Assembly (NCBI RefSeq): GCF_000724545.1 | Contig: NZ_JHBV01000029.1 | Span: 124,001-188,000, forward strand | Origin: Aureispira sp. CCB-QB1 | GTDB taxonomy: Bacteria; Bacteroidota; Bacteroidia; Chitinophagales; Saprospiraceae | DNA length: 64,000 nt | Direction: 5' to 3' | In this document: piece after piece, positions 1 through 9,720 of the stretch | Position numbering within the stretch: position 1 is the first letter of the stretch | Layout of the letters: each line of letters starts with the position of its first letter | Notes under the pieces: model-generated | Seen by the model: the letters and a program-made list of their open reading frames with translations, nothing else | What the model was told of the DNA's origin: nothing | Database searches by the model: none | Translations under genes and position numbers: made by a program

Positions 1-905
1 TTGGCAATGCACCAAGTATTAATTTAGGTACCAATATTAATCAATGTGGTGGAGTGGTTACTTTAGACGCAGCAAATTCTGGGAGCAACTACAATTGGTC
101 TAATGGAGATACAACACAAACTACTGTAATAAGCACTTCTGGAATATACACTGTAATGGTCACGGATAGCAACAACTGCTCGGCAACAGATACCATTGAC
201 ATTGAAATTCATTCCAATCCTATTGTTATGCTAGGAGCAGATATTATAGAATGCGATCACAGCACGGTTACTTTAGATGCAGGTAATTTGGGAAGCAGCT
301 ACAATTGGTCCAACGGAGATACAACACAAACTACTGTCGTAAATACTTCTGGAATGTATATAGCTACGGTTATAGATACAAACAGTTGCGTTGGAATGGA
401 TACAATCGAGGTGAGTATTTCAGATCTTGTTGCTAGTGCTGTTGATAATGGCAATGGAACGGCTACGGCTACGGGTTCGGGAGGTGTTACCACTACTACT
501 TATACTTTCTTGTGGAGTAATGGCGATACGACTGCTACAGCAACAGGATTAACTGCTGGAGTGGCTTATTGTGTAACGATTACAGATGATAATGGTTGTT
601 CGGATAGTGCTTGCGTCAGTATTAATCTAGGACTTAATAGTTTGGAAATGGAAGAGAACATCCAAGTTTATCCCAACCCAACCCTTGGGAATGCTTTTGC
701 TAAGTTTAGTTTTGCTGAAACAACGGATTTAACAATTGAAATCATTGATATTACTGGGCGTAGCCAAGAGAAAATCAGTCTCCAAGCTACTCAAGAAGCA
801 GTCATAAAACTACCAACTGATGCATTACCAAGTGGAACTTACTTTGTCCGTTTCCAAGTTGGCAACGAAATTAGTACTCAAAAACTTATCATCCAAAATC
901 GATAA
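1..905 (+). CDS. C-terminal part of a SprB-like repeat adhesin, T9SS cargo (5' end outside window)
   Basis: The frame is open from base 3, so this is the end of a longer gene; the GTG at 54 is unlikely to be the true start. Two adjacent units of about 70 residues share the pattern YNWSNGDTTQTT, then SGxY, then a cysteine and DTI, and the DNA is also clearly duplicated with a period near 210 bp. A third, diverged unit follows (LWSNGDTTATATG). The last 80 or so residues start with VYPNP and end in a basic tail, which is a T9SS type A sorting domain. Such repeat proteins are exported by the type IX system and displayed on the surface as adhesins or gliding components. The family assignment is firm; the ligand is unknown. 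A strong terminator follows directly. Confidence 0.88.
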   Translation, partial: GNAPSINLGTNINQCGGVVTLDAANSGSNYNWSNGDTTQTTVISTSGIYTVMVTDSNNCSATDTIDIEIHSNPIVMLGADIIECDHSTVTLDAGNLGSSYNWSNGDTTQTTVVNTSGMYIATVIDTNSCVGMDTIEVSISDLVASAVDNGNGTATATGSGGVTTTTYTFLWSNGDTTATATGLTAGVAYCVTITDDNGCSDSACVSINLGLNSLEMEENIQVYPNPTLGNAFAKFSFAETTDLTIEIIDITGRSQEKISLQATQEAVIKLPTDALPSGTYFVRFQVGNEISTQKLIIQNR

Positions 906-932
906 GTAGTCATTCAACCATACTGAATCTCT

Positions 933-970
933 AACAAAATAGTCTTGGAATTTTTCAAGGCTATTTTGTT
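933..970 (+). terminator. Intrinsic terminator after the repeat adhesin
   Basis: A near-perfect hairpin has AACAAAATAG paired with CTATTTTGTT, an inner CTTG/CAAG extension across one wobble pair, and an 8-nt loop. A T-rich run follows. It lies 28 bp after the stop of the adhesin gene and upstream of the convergent topoisomerase stop, so it may serve both strands. Confidence 0.75.
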
Positions 971-1022
971 CTTTTTAAGAGAACGCTCAAACGCTATCTT
1001 CAAGCAACAACACAACTTCATT

Positions 1023-2069
1023 CTACAGTTTTAAATGCTCCTGTGCCAAAACAGCAATCAGCTGGTACAGTTGCTTTTCATAAGCTTCTTTTGTTTTTTG
1101 TTGCTTAAAAAAAGCTTTGTATTTTCGCTTTTTTGATGCTTGAACCACTTCTGGATGTACATAAGAAGCCTTTGCCACCGCTGGCGTATTGTTCAAGAAC
1201 TGAGCTGCCTTTTTATAAGCCTTTTTTTCTGAAAGTTCTTGACAAAGCATCGTATAAGCTTTTTGAGTGCCATGCCATGTTCTAAATGCTTTTACCGTAT
1301 AGCGTTGACCTGTAATTTCGTGCAGCTTATCATTAAGAGCAGTAGCATCAATATCTGGAAAAAGAGGAACAGAACCTTTTCTTTCCTCTTCTATTTCTGA
1401 AATAAAGGAAATAATCCGATCATTCTTAATGACAAATGTACGTTCTTTCTGCGATTTTGCTTGGTACTTTATTTCTATTTCACCTTCTTGAATGGTAATA
1501 TGTTCCATACGAATTGTTGTTAGACCAACCGTATTATTCCGTTCATAATATCGCTCAGAACCAACCCGAAGTGCAAAAGTATCTAGCAAGTAAAAACAAA
1601 CTGCATATTCCACCAATAGATCGTTTTCGCTCTCCAAGTTCTTTGCTATCCACTCCCGCAATTTTGATAAGGTTGGATATACATTTAACAACTCATAAAA
1701 ATGTAATTTACTCCTTCCATCTACCCACTTGGGATGATATAAGTATTGTTTTCTACCAGCAGCATCATTTCCAAGGCTAAGCAAATGGGCTTGTTTTAGG
1801 GGAGCAATAAAGACGTTTTGCCATGCAGGGGGAATTCCTAACTGGTCGTAGTATTTTTTTCTTCTGATATTTGTAATTTGATGCCCACGCCTAAAGTAGC
1901 AGAACGAATCGCCACAAGGTTTTCGTTGAATTCCTTTCTCGTATGCTGTCCAATATTCTAAGCCTAAATGTGTGGCACAAGACGTAGCATCTCTTAAAAA
2001 GTGTTCAATAGTTTCTAGAAGCTTAGGATTTAAGTCCTGTTTATTGGCAGTATGTGATGGTCTAGACAT
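1023..2069 (-). CDS. DNA topoisomerase IB (eukaryotic/poxvirus-type, bacterial subfamily)
   Basis: This enzyme nicks one DNA strand through a 3'-phosphotyrosine and relaxes supercoils of either sign without ATP. The 348-residue length fits bacterial TopIB. Conserved blocks are IPPAWxxVFI (about 79-88), an arginine in LRVGSE (R168), a lysine in AKSQKE (about 206-209), KAFRTWHGT (R263), and the C-terminal LNNTPAVAKASYVHP, which holds the nucleophile Y303. The residue that is histidine in vaccinia virus is asparagine here (N294), as I recall for bacterial members such as the Deinococcus enzyme, so this is not a sign of inactivity. It appears to stand alone. The start ATG is the first in the frame and the N-terminus is full length. 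High confidence. Confidence 0.93.
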   Translation of the reverse strand: MSRPSHTANKQDLNPKLLETIEHFLRDATSCATHLGLEYWTAYEKGIQRKPCGDSFCYFRRGHQITNIRRKKYYDQLGIPPAWQNVFIAPLKQAHLLSLGNDAAGRKQYLYHPKWVDGRSKLHFYELLNVYPTLSKLREWIAKNLESENDLLVEYAVCFYLLDTFALRVGSERYYERNNTVGLTTIRMEHITIQEGEIEIKYQAKSQKERTFVIKNDRIISFISEIEEERKGSVPLFPDIDATALNDKLHEITGQRYTVKAFRTWHGTQKAYTMLCQELSEKKAYKKAAQFLNNTPAVAKASYVHPEVVQASKKRKYKAFFKQQKTKEAYEKQLYQLIAVLAQEHLKL

Positions 2070-2326
2070 TGTTCTATTAGGAATGATGAGTTTCTACTAA
2101 TATATAATATCTATTTCTTGTATAAAGTTTTGCTTAATGTTGTTTTTTTGAAGCTCCGATCCAAACTTTTTTTTACTTAAATTCTTGATTCTATTTTTTT
2201 AATATCCCTCTTTAGATTATTGCGAGTGTAATATTGTTAATACCCTCATTCATTATATTATCATTAGCAAATGACTAGTATATTGATTAAGAAAAAACGG
2301 CCATATACAATTAAAAACTAGATCGC

Positions 2327-2881
2327 TTACAAAGCATTAGCTTTCATTCTTTTCAAATCAACAAAAACATCTATGGGATTTTCGATTGAATGCAAAACAT
2401 CAAATTCTCTTTCGCCCTTGCTATTTTTTTTTCCACTATAAATGAGAATAGACCCCGTCTGATATTTATTCTCTATAAGATTGGAACTAGATTCTATATC
2501 AATAATTTTACTAAATTCAATAATAGTATAGTTTGCTCCAAGCCCCTCTTTAATAAAAATTCTCCTTCTTGAATAAGCATAGTGAACGTGATTAATATTT
2601 TTGTAACTAGCATATGAAACAAAACAACTCGACCAAAAAGGGATAAGATATAATATGTAAAAGCAAAAGTCACTCAAAGATTCAATTTGAAATAACATCG
2701 GAAGAGCTATAAAAAACCACAGTAAGCCTACTATTTGAAAAAGGACAGCACTCAAGGAATATGGTATTGGAGAAGGTTTTCCTATCCATAAAATTTTTTC
2801 ATTTTCATCTAAAAAATTTTTAAAATACCTGTTAGGTTCTTTTTCAATATTCATTTCTTTATTTTTTAATCCTCTTCCCAA
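2327..2881 (-). CDS. Membrane protein with bacterial PH-like (YdbS/DUF304-type) domain
   Basis: Unrecognised by name. The 184 residues open with a short hydrophilic stretch containing DENEKILWIGKPS, then two hydrophobic segments (about 43-65 and 72-90), then a soluble half with YAYSRRRIFIKEG, a short GSILIYSGK strand and a closing SIENPIDVFVDLKRM helix. This order is typical of bacterial PH-like (DUF304) membrane proteins, whose role is mostly unknown. An internal ATG at residue 10 (position 2854) gives a more usual N-terminus (MNIEKEPNR) and could be the true start. The gene stands alone in AT-rich DNA, with 257 bp of featureless sequence between it and the topoisomerase gene. Confidence 0.6.
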   Translation of the reverse strand: MGRGLKNKEMNIEKEPNRYFKNFLDENEKILWIGKPSPIPYSLSAVLFQIVGLLWFFIALPMLFQIESLSDFCFYILYLIPFWSSCFVSYASYKNINHVHYAYSRRRIFIKEGLGANYTIIEFSKIIDIESSSNLIENKYQTGSILIYSGKKNSKGEREFDVLHSIENPIDVFVDLKRMKANAL

Positions 2882-2992
2882 AAGATAAGAGAAATGTTCT
2901 CAGTAAAAAATACTATACCCCAACAATATATTTTTTTCTTAGAGTACGTAAAAGATGATATTCCCAAATACTTGAGTCTTCTAAAAGCCATC

Positions 2993-4075
2993 TTACTCTT
3001 CCTCTAATATAATTTCTCCTCTTGGGTCCGTGATAATTACTTTTCTCGAAGTAAAATATTTATTATGATAATCGTGAAAGAAAGTTGTCCATATAGTTTT
3101 TTTCCGACCTTTAAAAACTACCTTTTCTGCTACAAACCACTCATCTTTTTCCTTATTAAAAAGAAGCTTTTTATAACTTTTATTAAAGGGAGACTTATAG
3201 ATTTTTAAGCTATCACTAAAACCATTTACATGACTGTAGTTGCATCTAACCTTTTTAAGAAATGGATTTGAGTTTTCAAAATCAAGGATTAATGTATGAT
3301 AAGATTGAAAACTATATTCTTCAACTATTTTTTCATAGCTTTGAAAATTAAAATTTATCCTTGGTAATCTTTTGAAGAGAGCTTTCCGAACTTTAATAGT
3401 ATCTCCATTTTTTAATGTCAATTCAAGCAACGTATTTTTTGATATGGTAGTTATAATATCAATAAGAGTTGAATCAGACCAATATTCTCTTTTATGAATA
3501 TGTTTTTTAGTTGATTGTAAAATTTTGATGCTATCTCTGTAATCAATTTTAATAGATGGAGTAAGGTGTTTTTCTCCTCTTAAAGTACAGTTTCGACACA
3601 TCAGTTTATCTCTATTCTTTTCTTTTCCCAAAAATCGACCACTATAATCACTTGGATCTTTCTGTTGATAGACACTTTCCTTCAATACCACTTGTTTCTC
3701 AAAACGATATGCGCTTAAGCCCTTATCATAAGTATATGTGCCCATATAATGCTTAGGTAAGTCCTTGTTCCATCCCCAAAAACCATCGATAAACTTTCCA
3801 CTACTCTTAGAAACAAAATACCACATACCATTTACATCTATTAAAATTAAAGCCGTATCCATTTCAAATAGATTAATAGAAGATGCACTCCCCGTATGAC
3901 TACTGATTGTAATGGAGTCTTTTAGCATTCCCGCTTTGTCATACGACTTAGCCACTCTGCCATGGTCAACTAAAAAAGGATGTTCATTCCGTTTCTCAAC
4001 CTTAATATGCTGCCCCCATATGGTATCTGTAGAAATAATAGTCAGCATAAAAAGTAATATTTTAGATAGCTTCAT
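2993..4075 (-). CDS. Uncharacterised secreted protein
   Basis: I do not recognise the family. A clear signal peptide (MKLSKILLFMLTIISTDTIWG then Q) predicts export to the periplasm or outer membrane. The mature part is about 338 residues, hydrophilic, with many lysines and aromatic residues. A single CxxC (LMCRNCTLRG, about 159-168) could form a disulfide or bind metal. There is no C-terminal sorting domain, so it is probably not a T9SS cargo. The start ATG sits directly before the signal peptide and is well supported. It lies back to back with the membrane gene at 4184; the roughly 108-bp gap must hold both promoters. Confidence 0.6.
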   Translation of the reverse strand: MKLSKILLFMLTIISTDTIWGQHIKVEKRNEHPFLVDHGRVAKSYDKAGMLKDSITISSHTGSASSINLFEMDTALILIDVNGMWYFVSKSSGKFIDGFWGWNKDLPKHYMGTYTYDKGLSAYRFEKQVVLKESVYQQKDPSDYSGRFLGKEKNRDKLMCRNCTLRGEKHLTPSIKIDYRDSIKILQSTKKHIHKREYWSDSTLIDIITTISKNTLLELTLKNGDTIKVRKALFKRLPRINFNFQSYEKIVEEYSFQSYHTLILDFENSNPFLKKVRCNYSHVNGFSDSLKIYKSPFNKSYKKLLFNKEKDEWFVAEKVVFKGRKKTIWTTFFHDYHNKYFTSRKVIITDPRGEIILEEE

Positions 4076-4183
4076 CCGTTTTTTTAGTTAATTTTCAGGT
4101 ACAAATCTGCTACATTTATAGAGGCAGTTGAAATTATTTTGTGATAAAAAGAGTTAATTAGGTAGAAAAACATTTATCCTACT

Positions 4184-4705
4184 ATGCTCAAAGAAATCTC
4201 TATTCCTGCAACAAGATCGAATCAAAATTTCTTATTTTTTCAAGGAATTTTCTTTTTTTCGATAGCATTATTAATCACTTTTTTATATCTAAAAAATGTG
4301 TCTATCATCCACTATCAACATCCATGGTCTCGTAAACCTAACTTTAATACTGAAGCAATAATGCCTCTATTCTTTTTTCTTTTTATACTATGGCAAATAG
4401 GCAAATACCTACTCCACTTATACATCTATCATTTCCAGTTGCATTCAGATGTTTTGATTGTCGTACAAAAAAGTATATTTCGGAAAAAGATATACTTCTT
4501 CGAGCTCAAAAAAATAACTTCAGTTTCCGTATTAAAAGAATCCAAACTTTTTTTAGAAACAATGAACAACATTGATTATGAAATAAATGTACTAAAGATA
4601 GAGCAAAGCAATGAAGAAACTATAACATATTATTTTCCTCCGTACACCAATTATCTAGAAATCAAAGCCCTAAAAAAAATATTAAAAGACTTGCTTAAAA
4701 ATTAA
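4184..4705 (+). CDS. Small membrane protein, two transmembrane segments
   Basis: Unrecognised. The 173-residue product has hydrophobic segments near 16-37 and 60-82 and a soluble C-terminal half of short beta-like strands (LHSDVLIVVQKSIFRKKIYFFELKKITSVSV). This resembles the layout of the PH-like membrane protein at 2327-2881, although the sequences are too diverged for me to claim homology. A lysine-rich helix ends the protein. A 61-residue frame inside it (4390-4575) is a shadow. The gene ends 27 bp before the convergent stop of the S8 peptidase. Confidence 0.55.
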   Translation: MLKEISIPATRSNQNFLFFQGIFFFSIALLITFLYLKNVSIIHYQHPWSRKPNFNTEAIMPLFFFLFILWQIGKYLLHLYIYHFQLHSDVLIVVQKSIFRKKIYFFELKKITSVSVLKESKLFLETMNNIDYEINVLKIEQSNEETITYYFPPYTNYLEIKALKKILKDLLKN

Positions 4706-4731
4706 CGATTCCAAACAAGCCTATACAAGGA

Positions 4732-6483
4732 TTAGAATTTTATCATCTTCCCAATCACTTTCTGTGTCTTATTCTCTATTGTAATACTGTAAATTCCTGT
4801 ACTCATTGCTCCTAGATCTATTTCTAATACGGTATTAAAATAAGTATCAAACTGACGGACGACTTGCCCTAACGAGTTGATAATCGTCACACGACAATTC
4901 TCCATAGATTGAGCAGTTTGTATTTGAACAAATCCAGAAGAGGGGTTCGGATAGATACGCAAATCTTGTACAGTTTTTTGGGTAACGTTTAGCATTAAAT
5001 CGGGACGGATAATTTGTAATGCTTTGTATAAATTAATACGCCCATACCCTACCATATTATTAGGAAAAACATATTGAGAAGTCGTTCCACAAGTATCGTC
5101 TCTATAAGTATAAACCGTATCGGCTGTCATTTCTAATAAAGTTTCCAAAGAATCTACATTTCCTGCTAAACTAGGTTTGGCATTAATCAGCAAAGCAACA
5201 GCACCCGCAACGTGAGGACCAGCCATACTTGTTCCCGAATAAGCAGCGTAGCCTCCATTGGGAATAGAAGAACGAATTCCTGCCCCTGGCGCAACGACAT
5301 TGGGCTTCATACGCATACTTCCATCAGAAGTAACACTCCCCAAACTGCTAAAGTTTGTCAATGTATCTAAGATATCCGTTGCACCAACTGAAAAGCTAGC
5401 TTCGTAAATTGCAGCAGGATTCCTAATAGAATTGCAACCAGCCCAACCATCGTTTCCTGCTGATACTACAACAAATACCCCTGCATTTTTCAGGTTTTCT
5501 ACTGCCAACTGCATAATGTGAAAGTTGCTTGGGTTGCACCCTTCTACAGGAGGGCATCCCCAAGAGTTAGCAATTACATGAGGTGCCATGCTTGGATTGG
5601 GGTTCAAATTATTGGTATCGGTAGGTGCTAAGAACCACTCAAAACACTCTATATAGGTTGCGGGGGTTCCCCAACCATTCTCCATATTTCTACAACCAAT
5701 CCACTCCGCCTCTGGTGCAACTCCAATTTGGTTGCCCAATCCATCATCGCCAATCATCGTTCCCATCGTATGCGTTCCGTGCGTGGCATCATCACAGGGA
5801 TAGTTGACATCGTACCCACATTTATTAAACGTATCGGCACTTAGTTGACCATGAATAGCATCGTGCCAGTGATAATTATGATCCAAAGAATCGCCTCGAT
5901 ATTGATTTCTCAACGCAGGATGAATCCATTCGTATCCAGTATCTTGACCGCCAACTACAACTCCAGCACCTTTCAAGTTTTGATTCCAAAGCAAATGCGC
6001 GCGAATCATCCCTATTCCCCACTCGTAAGCTCGTGGACCTCTAGCAAGATGAGCATTTAATGACGAGCCGTCTGGACGATTCGGCAAATTATTATAAATT
6101 TTAGGATTCGGAGCAATCAAGGCTACTTCTTCTCGCTTAGCCAATGCTTCCAACAACGTTCGACTTCCTTTCACCCAAATTCCGTTAACAATAAAATAGG
6201 GACGATACATACCTTGATGCTGATCGATCAACTCTAGCAAATCACTCTGTGTTTCGTTTGCTTTTGTTTCTAATTGTCGAAAAACATATTGTGCTTTTCT
6301 TTCTTTGGTTGAAAAGTTTTTGGCCACCTTGGTATTGGCTTGGTCTTCCAGCAAAACAAAATATTCAAAATTCGCTTGATGAGCCGTTGCCCAAACTTCC
6401 GAGTCTACTTTTTCTTGCCAATCTGTTTGAGCATTACTTCCTAAAGCGTAACACAACAAGGTCAAAAACAGTATTTTTTTCAT
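4732..6483 (-). CDS. Secreted subtilisin-like serine protease (S8) with T9SS sorting domain
   Basis: I place the start at the ATG at 6483 (MKKILFLTLLCYALGSNA), four residues inside the longest frame, because it begins a classical signal peptide. An N-terminal propeptide-like region (about 40-130 of the longest frame) precedes the catalytic domain. Numbered on the longest frame, the triad is D185 in GGQDTGYEW, H239 in DATHGTHTMG and S423 in YSGTSMAGPHVAG, with the oxyanion asparagine N348 in VSAGNDG. The last 80 residues (IYPNPSSG to the basic end MIKF) are a T9SS type A sorting domain. It should therefore be an exported extracellular or surface protease, probably for protein scavenging. The catalytic residues are complete. 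Confidence 0.92.
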   Translation of the reverse strand: MKKILFLTLLCYALGSNAQTDWQEKVDSEVWATAHQANFEYFVLLEDQANTKVAKNFSTKERKAQYVFRQLETKANETQSDLLELIDQHQGMYRPYFIVNGIWVKGSRTLLEALAKREEVALIAPNPKIYNNLPNRPDGSSLNAHLARGPRAYEWGIGMIRAHLLWNQNLKGAGVVVGGQDTGYEWIHPALRNQYRGDSLDHNYHWHDAIHGQLSADTFNKCGYDVNYPCDDATHGTHTMGTMIGDDGLGNQIGVAPEAEWIGCRNMENGWGTPATYIECFEWFLAPTDTNNLNPNPSMAPHVIANSWGCPPVEGCNPSNFHIMQLAVENLKNAGVFVVVSAGNDGWAGCNSIRNPAAIYEASFSVGATDILDTLTNFSSLGSVTSDGSMRMKPNVVAPGAGIRSSIPNGGYAAYSGTSMAGPHVAGAVALLINAKPSLAGNVDSLETLLEMTADTVYTYRDDTCGTTSQYVFPNNMVGYGRINLYKALQIIRPDLMLNVTQKTVQDLRIYPNPSSGFVQIQTAQSMENCRVTIINSLGQVVRQFDTYFNTVLEIDLGAMSTGIYSITIENKTQKVIGKMIKF

Positions 6484-6736
6484 AATTTCTAACAAGTTTT
6501 ATATCCTAAAACACTAGACCATTACAAAAGAGTCATGCAATGATAATGATATACACTTGAGTGTATAGACATCTAATTAATTGGCATTAAAGTGATATTA
6601 CCAATAAAGGATATTTATAAATCAGCAACTTGTAGGGAACGATTGATATTTGTATATTTATACACAAAATAAGCCATATTACCTAAAAAAGGAAGTAGAC
6701 AATCATTTCTTACTAAAATAATTTCTACCCCAAACC

Positions 6737-7825
6737 TTACTCATCTGCATAAATCTTTACCTCAATCCGACCATCTTCATAAATCACACCTCTATACATC
6801 CCTTTAGTATTAAAAGGCATAGCCACATTCCCCTTGGCATCTAGAGCGATCAAACCACCGCTAGCATTTTGTTCTTTTAATTTTGTATTGACTACATATT
6901 CTGCGGCTTCTTTCAAAGATTTATTTTGGTAATCCATAATAGCAGCAACATCATAAGCAACAACGTTTCTAATAAAATATTCGCCATGTCCTGTACAAGA
7001 TACGGCACACGTTTTATTATTGGCATAGGTACCCGCTCCAATAATTGGGCTATCTCCTATCCTACCGTATTGCTTATTGGTCATCCCTCCGGTAGAAGTT
7101 GCAGCAGCTAAATTTCCTTTATAATCCAAGGCTACAGCACCTACTGTCCCAAATTTTTCGCTCTCTTTCGACCAAAGGCTTCCTTGTTTCCCATCTTCCT
7201 TATCTAAAGGATTGGTTGAGTCTTTTCCATCGTGATCCAATTCTATTTGAGAACGTCTAATCGCATTTTTAAGTTGTCTATAACGACGCTCATCATAAAA
7301 ATACGCTGGCTCGACCAATTCCCCTCCTTGTTCTTTCATAAAATCTTCTGCTCCTTGCCCTGACAACATAACGTGTTTTGACCTTTCCATCACCATTCTG
7401 GCAGCTGTAATAGGGTTTTTAATATGCCTTACCCCAGCAATAGCCCCTGCATTCAAATCTGCTCCATTCATAATAGAGGCATCCATTTCTTGTTCTCCTT
7501 TGTGATTAAAAACAGCACCTTTTCCTGCATTAAACAAAGGAGAATCTTCCATCAATCGCACCACTAACTCTACTGTTTCAACAGATGATTTTCCTTCCTT
7601 TAGAGCTTTCATACCACTTCTTAATACCTTTTCGAGTTGATCTCGATACGCCTTGTCTTTTTCATTGCTCATCTTTTCTCTCAAAATAGTACCTGCACCA
7701 CCATGAATTACCAAAACAGATTTTAAAGAGGTTTCTTTAGGAGGATTTTGTTCTTGTATAGTTGTCATACTGTTGCCGATTATCAAAATACTAGTTAATA
7801 GTAAAATGTATTTTATTTTCTTCAT
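6737..7825 (-). CDS. Isoaspartyl peptidase / plant-type L-asparaginase (Ntn hydrolase)
   Basis: Family T2 enzymes cleave isoaspartyl dipeptides and asparagine after self-cleavage exposes a catalytic N-terminal threonine. The 362-residue protein has a hydrophobic N-terminal leader (MKKIKYILLLTSILIIG), so it is probably periplasmic. It then has VIHGGAGT, the LFNAGKGAVF block, MDASIMNG, and the autoprocessing site FGTVGAVALD with T227 as the predicted nucleophile. TSTGGMTNKQYGRIGDSPIIGAGTYAN and the SCTGHGEYFIR motif complete the substrate pocket. The region 195-222 before the scissile bond is charged and loop-like, as usual. High confidence in family; substrate preference is not readable. Confidence 0.92.
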   Translation of the reverse strand: MKKIKYILLLTSILIIGNSMTTIQEQNPPKETSLKSVLVIHGGAGTILREKMSNEKDKAYRDQLEKVLRSGMKALKEGKSSVETVELVVRLMEDSPLFNAGKGAVFNHKGEQEMDASIMNGADLNAGAIAGVRHIKNPITAARMVMERSKHVMLSGQGAEDFMKEQGGELVEPAYFYDERRYRQLKNAIRRSQIELDHDGKDSTNPLDKEDGKQGSLWSKESEKFGTVGAVALDYKGNLAAATSTGGMTNKQYGRIGDSPIIGAGTYANNKTCAVSCTGHGEYFIRNVVAYDVAAIMDYQNKSLKEAAEYVVNTKLKEQNASGGLIALDAKGNVAMPFNTKGMYRGVIYEDGRIEVKIYADE

Positions 7826-7925
7826 AATAAATAAATTTGTTTTACTGCCGACGTTTTACATTTGAATAATTAGGTTTAGAACTCTCATATCAGGTGTCAT
7901 TTCAGTTTTTTTTACCAATTGCTTT

Positions 7926-8519
7926 TTATTGAAACTTGTTGGGCAACATCCCTTTGGCAGCCAATCGGGCTATTTCATCAATTCTCCTCTTTCTAGTTTC
8001 ATTTCTTTTGGCGATAACAACCCAATGTAACATACCTTTTCTAATTGTTTTTGACTGGCTTTGAAAAAACTCCATTGAATTATCGTTCTTATTTAAGGCT
8101 ATTTTTAAATCGTCTGGTACAATCAACTTTTCAACATCATCCATCAATGTCCATGTTCCATTTTTTTTTGCTCTTTCTATGCTTTCAAAACCTGCGTTTG
8201 TCATTAAGTTATTTTGGATAAGCTGTTCAATTTTATCTTTATTTACTTTTGACCAAGTACTGCTAGGTTTTCTTTTGCAAAAATATTGCATATATCTTTC
8301 TTTGTCAATAGATTTTTTAGTACTATCGATCCATCCGAAACACAATGCTTCGTCAACAGCTTCACTCCAACTGATCGAGGGAATTTTTGTTGAGAACCTA
8401 TAATAAACAAGCCAAATAGACTGTTTTGATTCATGATTTTCTTCCAACCATTTTCGCCAATCTGCTCGGCTGCTAGGACAATATGTTTCTACTTCCATTT
8501 TATTTACATTCGACTCCAC
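7926..8519 (-). CDS. YdeI/OmpD-associated family protein
   Basis: The 197-residue product matches the YdeI family as I know it: an N-terminal block with WRKWLEENHESKQSIWLVYYRF, the strongly conserved SWSEAVDEALCFGWIDSTKK segment (about 50-69), then KRKPSSTWSKVNKDKIE, and a helical C-terminus that ends in basic residues. Biochemical function is unknown; relatives have been linked to bacteriocin or stress protection. It is a soluble cytoplasmic protein. A second ATG at residue 8 (MEVETYCPSS) could be the true start. Single gene with AT-rich flanks. Confidence 0.8.
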   Translation of the reverse strand: MESNVNKMEVETYCPSSRADWRKWLEENHESKQSIWLVYYRFSTKIPSISWSEAVDEALCFGWIDSTKKSIDKERYMQYFCKRKPSSTWSKVNKDKIEQLIQNNLMTNAGFESIERAKKNGTWTLMDDVEKLIVPDDLKIALNKNDNSMEFFQSQSKTIRKGMLHWVVIAKRNETRKRRIDEIARLAAKGMLPNKFQ

Positions 8520-8879
8520 CCCTGCCTATCTATTAAAAAAATCAAACCATTATAACAAACAGCAGTAAAGCATAACTATTAAAAAATTAACGTAACTGTC
8601 ATTAATAACACTGCAAACTTATGCCTAGTGCATGACACCCCTATGTCAATAGACCATAAAAATTATTGATACAAATCTACATGTTCTTACAATCATCTAA
8701 TATAAAGGATATGAATAGGAAAGCAGCATTTAGGTGCATTATATTCTTGGTTGGACTTGGTATTTACCTCCAAATGATCCAAGGAAATACCAAATAATAA
8801 GTCTATATTTTTAAAATAGGATTTCCTCATAAAATAGAGCTTCTTTGTAAGATTGAGAATAACAACAAAAAAAGCTACT
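8520..8879. other. Noncoding AT-rich gap
   Basis: About 360 bp between divergent genes. Frames that cross it on the minus strand (8693-8917) give a low-complexity, Phe/Ile/Cys-rich product that overlaps the next gene, so I do not call them. I see no clear hairpin, repeat or promoter. Confidence 0.5.
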
Positions 8880-9485
8880 ATGAAACTCGAACTGCACCTA
8901 AAAATCATCAGTATCATCCTTGCATTTAGTTTGCTGTATTTAGCGCTTTATAACCAACAACCTATTTGGGCAGAGTCCATTCGAATTATCATAAGCTTGG
9001 TTATCATCCTCTATTTCATTGTTATTTGGATGCGAACTAAGAAGTTGCTTTATTTTATCACTTCTATGCTACTTCCTATTTGGCTTTTAATTTTAATTCA
9101 TCCCAACAGCTTTGCAGATCATTTTTTTTTATGGGAAAAAGAGAACATACTTCAAGAAATCATCCAAGTTGTTCAGTCTGACAACAAGTATAAAAAATTG
9201 ACGACTTACGTCATCTCCGATGGTAACGCCCCCATACTTTCTAAGCAATCATACAATCATTCTCTATTAACTAAGATAGCAAGTACCAAAGAAATACACC
9301 CAATTTCCTCCAATGAATTGAAAAAACTGTTGAAACAAAGCTACATAATAGGCTTTGAGATGAGACATAACTCCATTCTATTTCATATTAAAAATAATAG
9401 ACAAGTTCGATATTATCTTAATGAAGAAAGTTTTGTTTACCCAAAAGATAAAAAAATTAAAACACAATGGTATCGAGTAAACTAA
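8880..9485 (+). CDS. Uncharacterised membrane protein
   Basis: I choose the ATG at 8880 (MKLELHLKIISII); the longer frame from 8853 adds nine residues that look like leader DNA. About 201 residues: three hydrophobic segments in the first 85 residues (starting near IISIILAFSLLYLALY, IRIIISLVIILYFIVIW and LLYFITSMLLPIWLLILI), then a soluble domain of about 115 residues that ends QVRYYLNEESFVYPKDKK. I do not recognise a family. It is probably an inner-membrane protein with an exposed C-terminal domain. No operon partner. Confidence 0.55.
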   Translation: MKLELHLKIISIILAFSLLYLALYNQQPIWAESIRIIISLVIILYFIVIWMRTKKLLYFITSMLLPIWLLILIHPNSFADHFFLWEKENILQEIIQVVQSDNKYKKLTTYVISDGNAPILSKQSYNHSLLTKIASTKEIHPISSNELKKLLKQSYIIGFEMRHNSILFHIKNNRQVRYYLNEESFVYPKDKKIKTQWYRVN

Positions 9486-9720
9486 ATTACAAGGTGCTAA
9501 ACTCTCTCACAAATTACACAACCTAAGACTTTACAAAACAACACATTAAACATCAAACATCCACCTTCAACCTTTGCTCTTTTGTCACAAATTCATTTTT
9601 TAATTTTGAACATCCATTTAAAGTATAATATATTTATCCCTGTCTAAACCTAAGAGGGATATTTTTTTGATCTATTTTAAAATTAAATAAACATTCAGTT
9701 ATTTTATAAATACAAGAACT

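Noticed and set aside
1023-2069. Asparagine at the usual histidine position of topoisomerase IB as a sign of inactivity
   Set aside because: As I recall, bacterial members including the Deinococcus enzyme have asparagine there and are active.
8693-8917. 74-codon frame on the minus strand
   Set aside because: Low-complexity composition, overlaps the start of the membrane protein gene, no recognisable motif.
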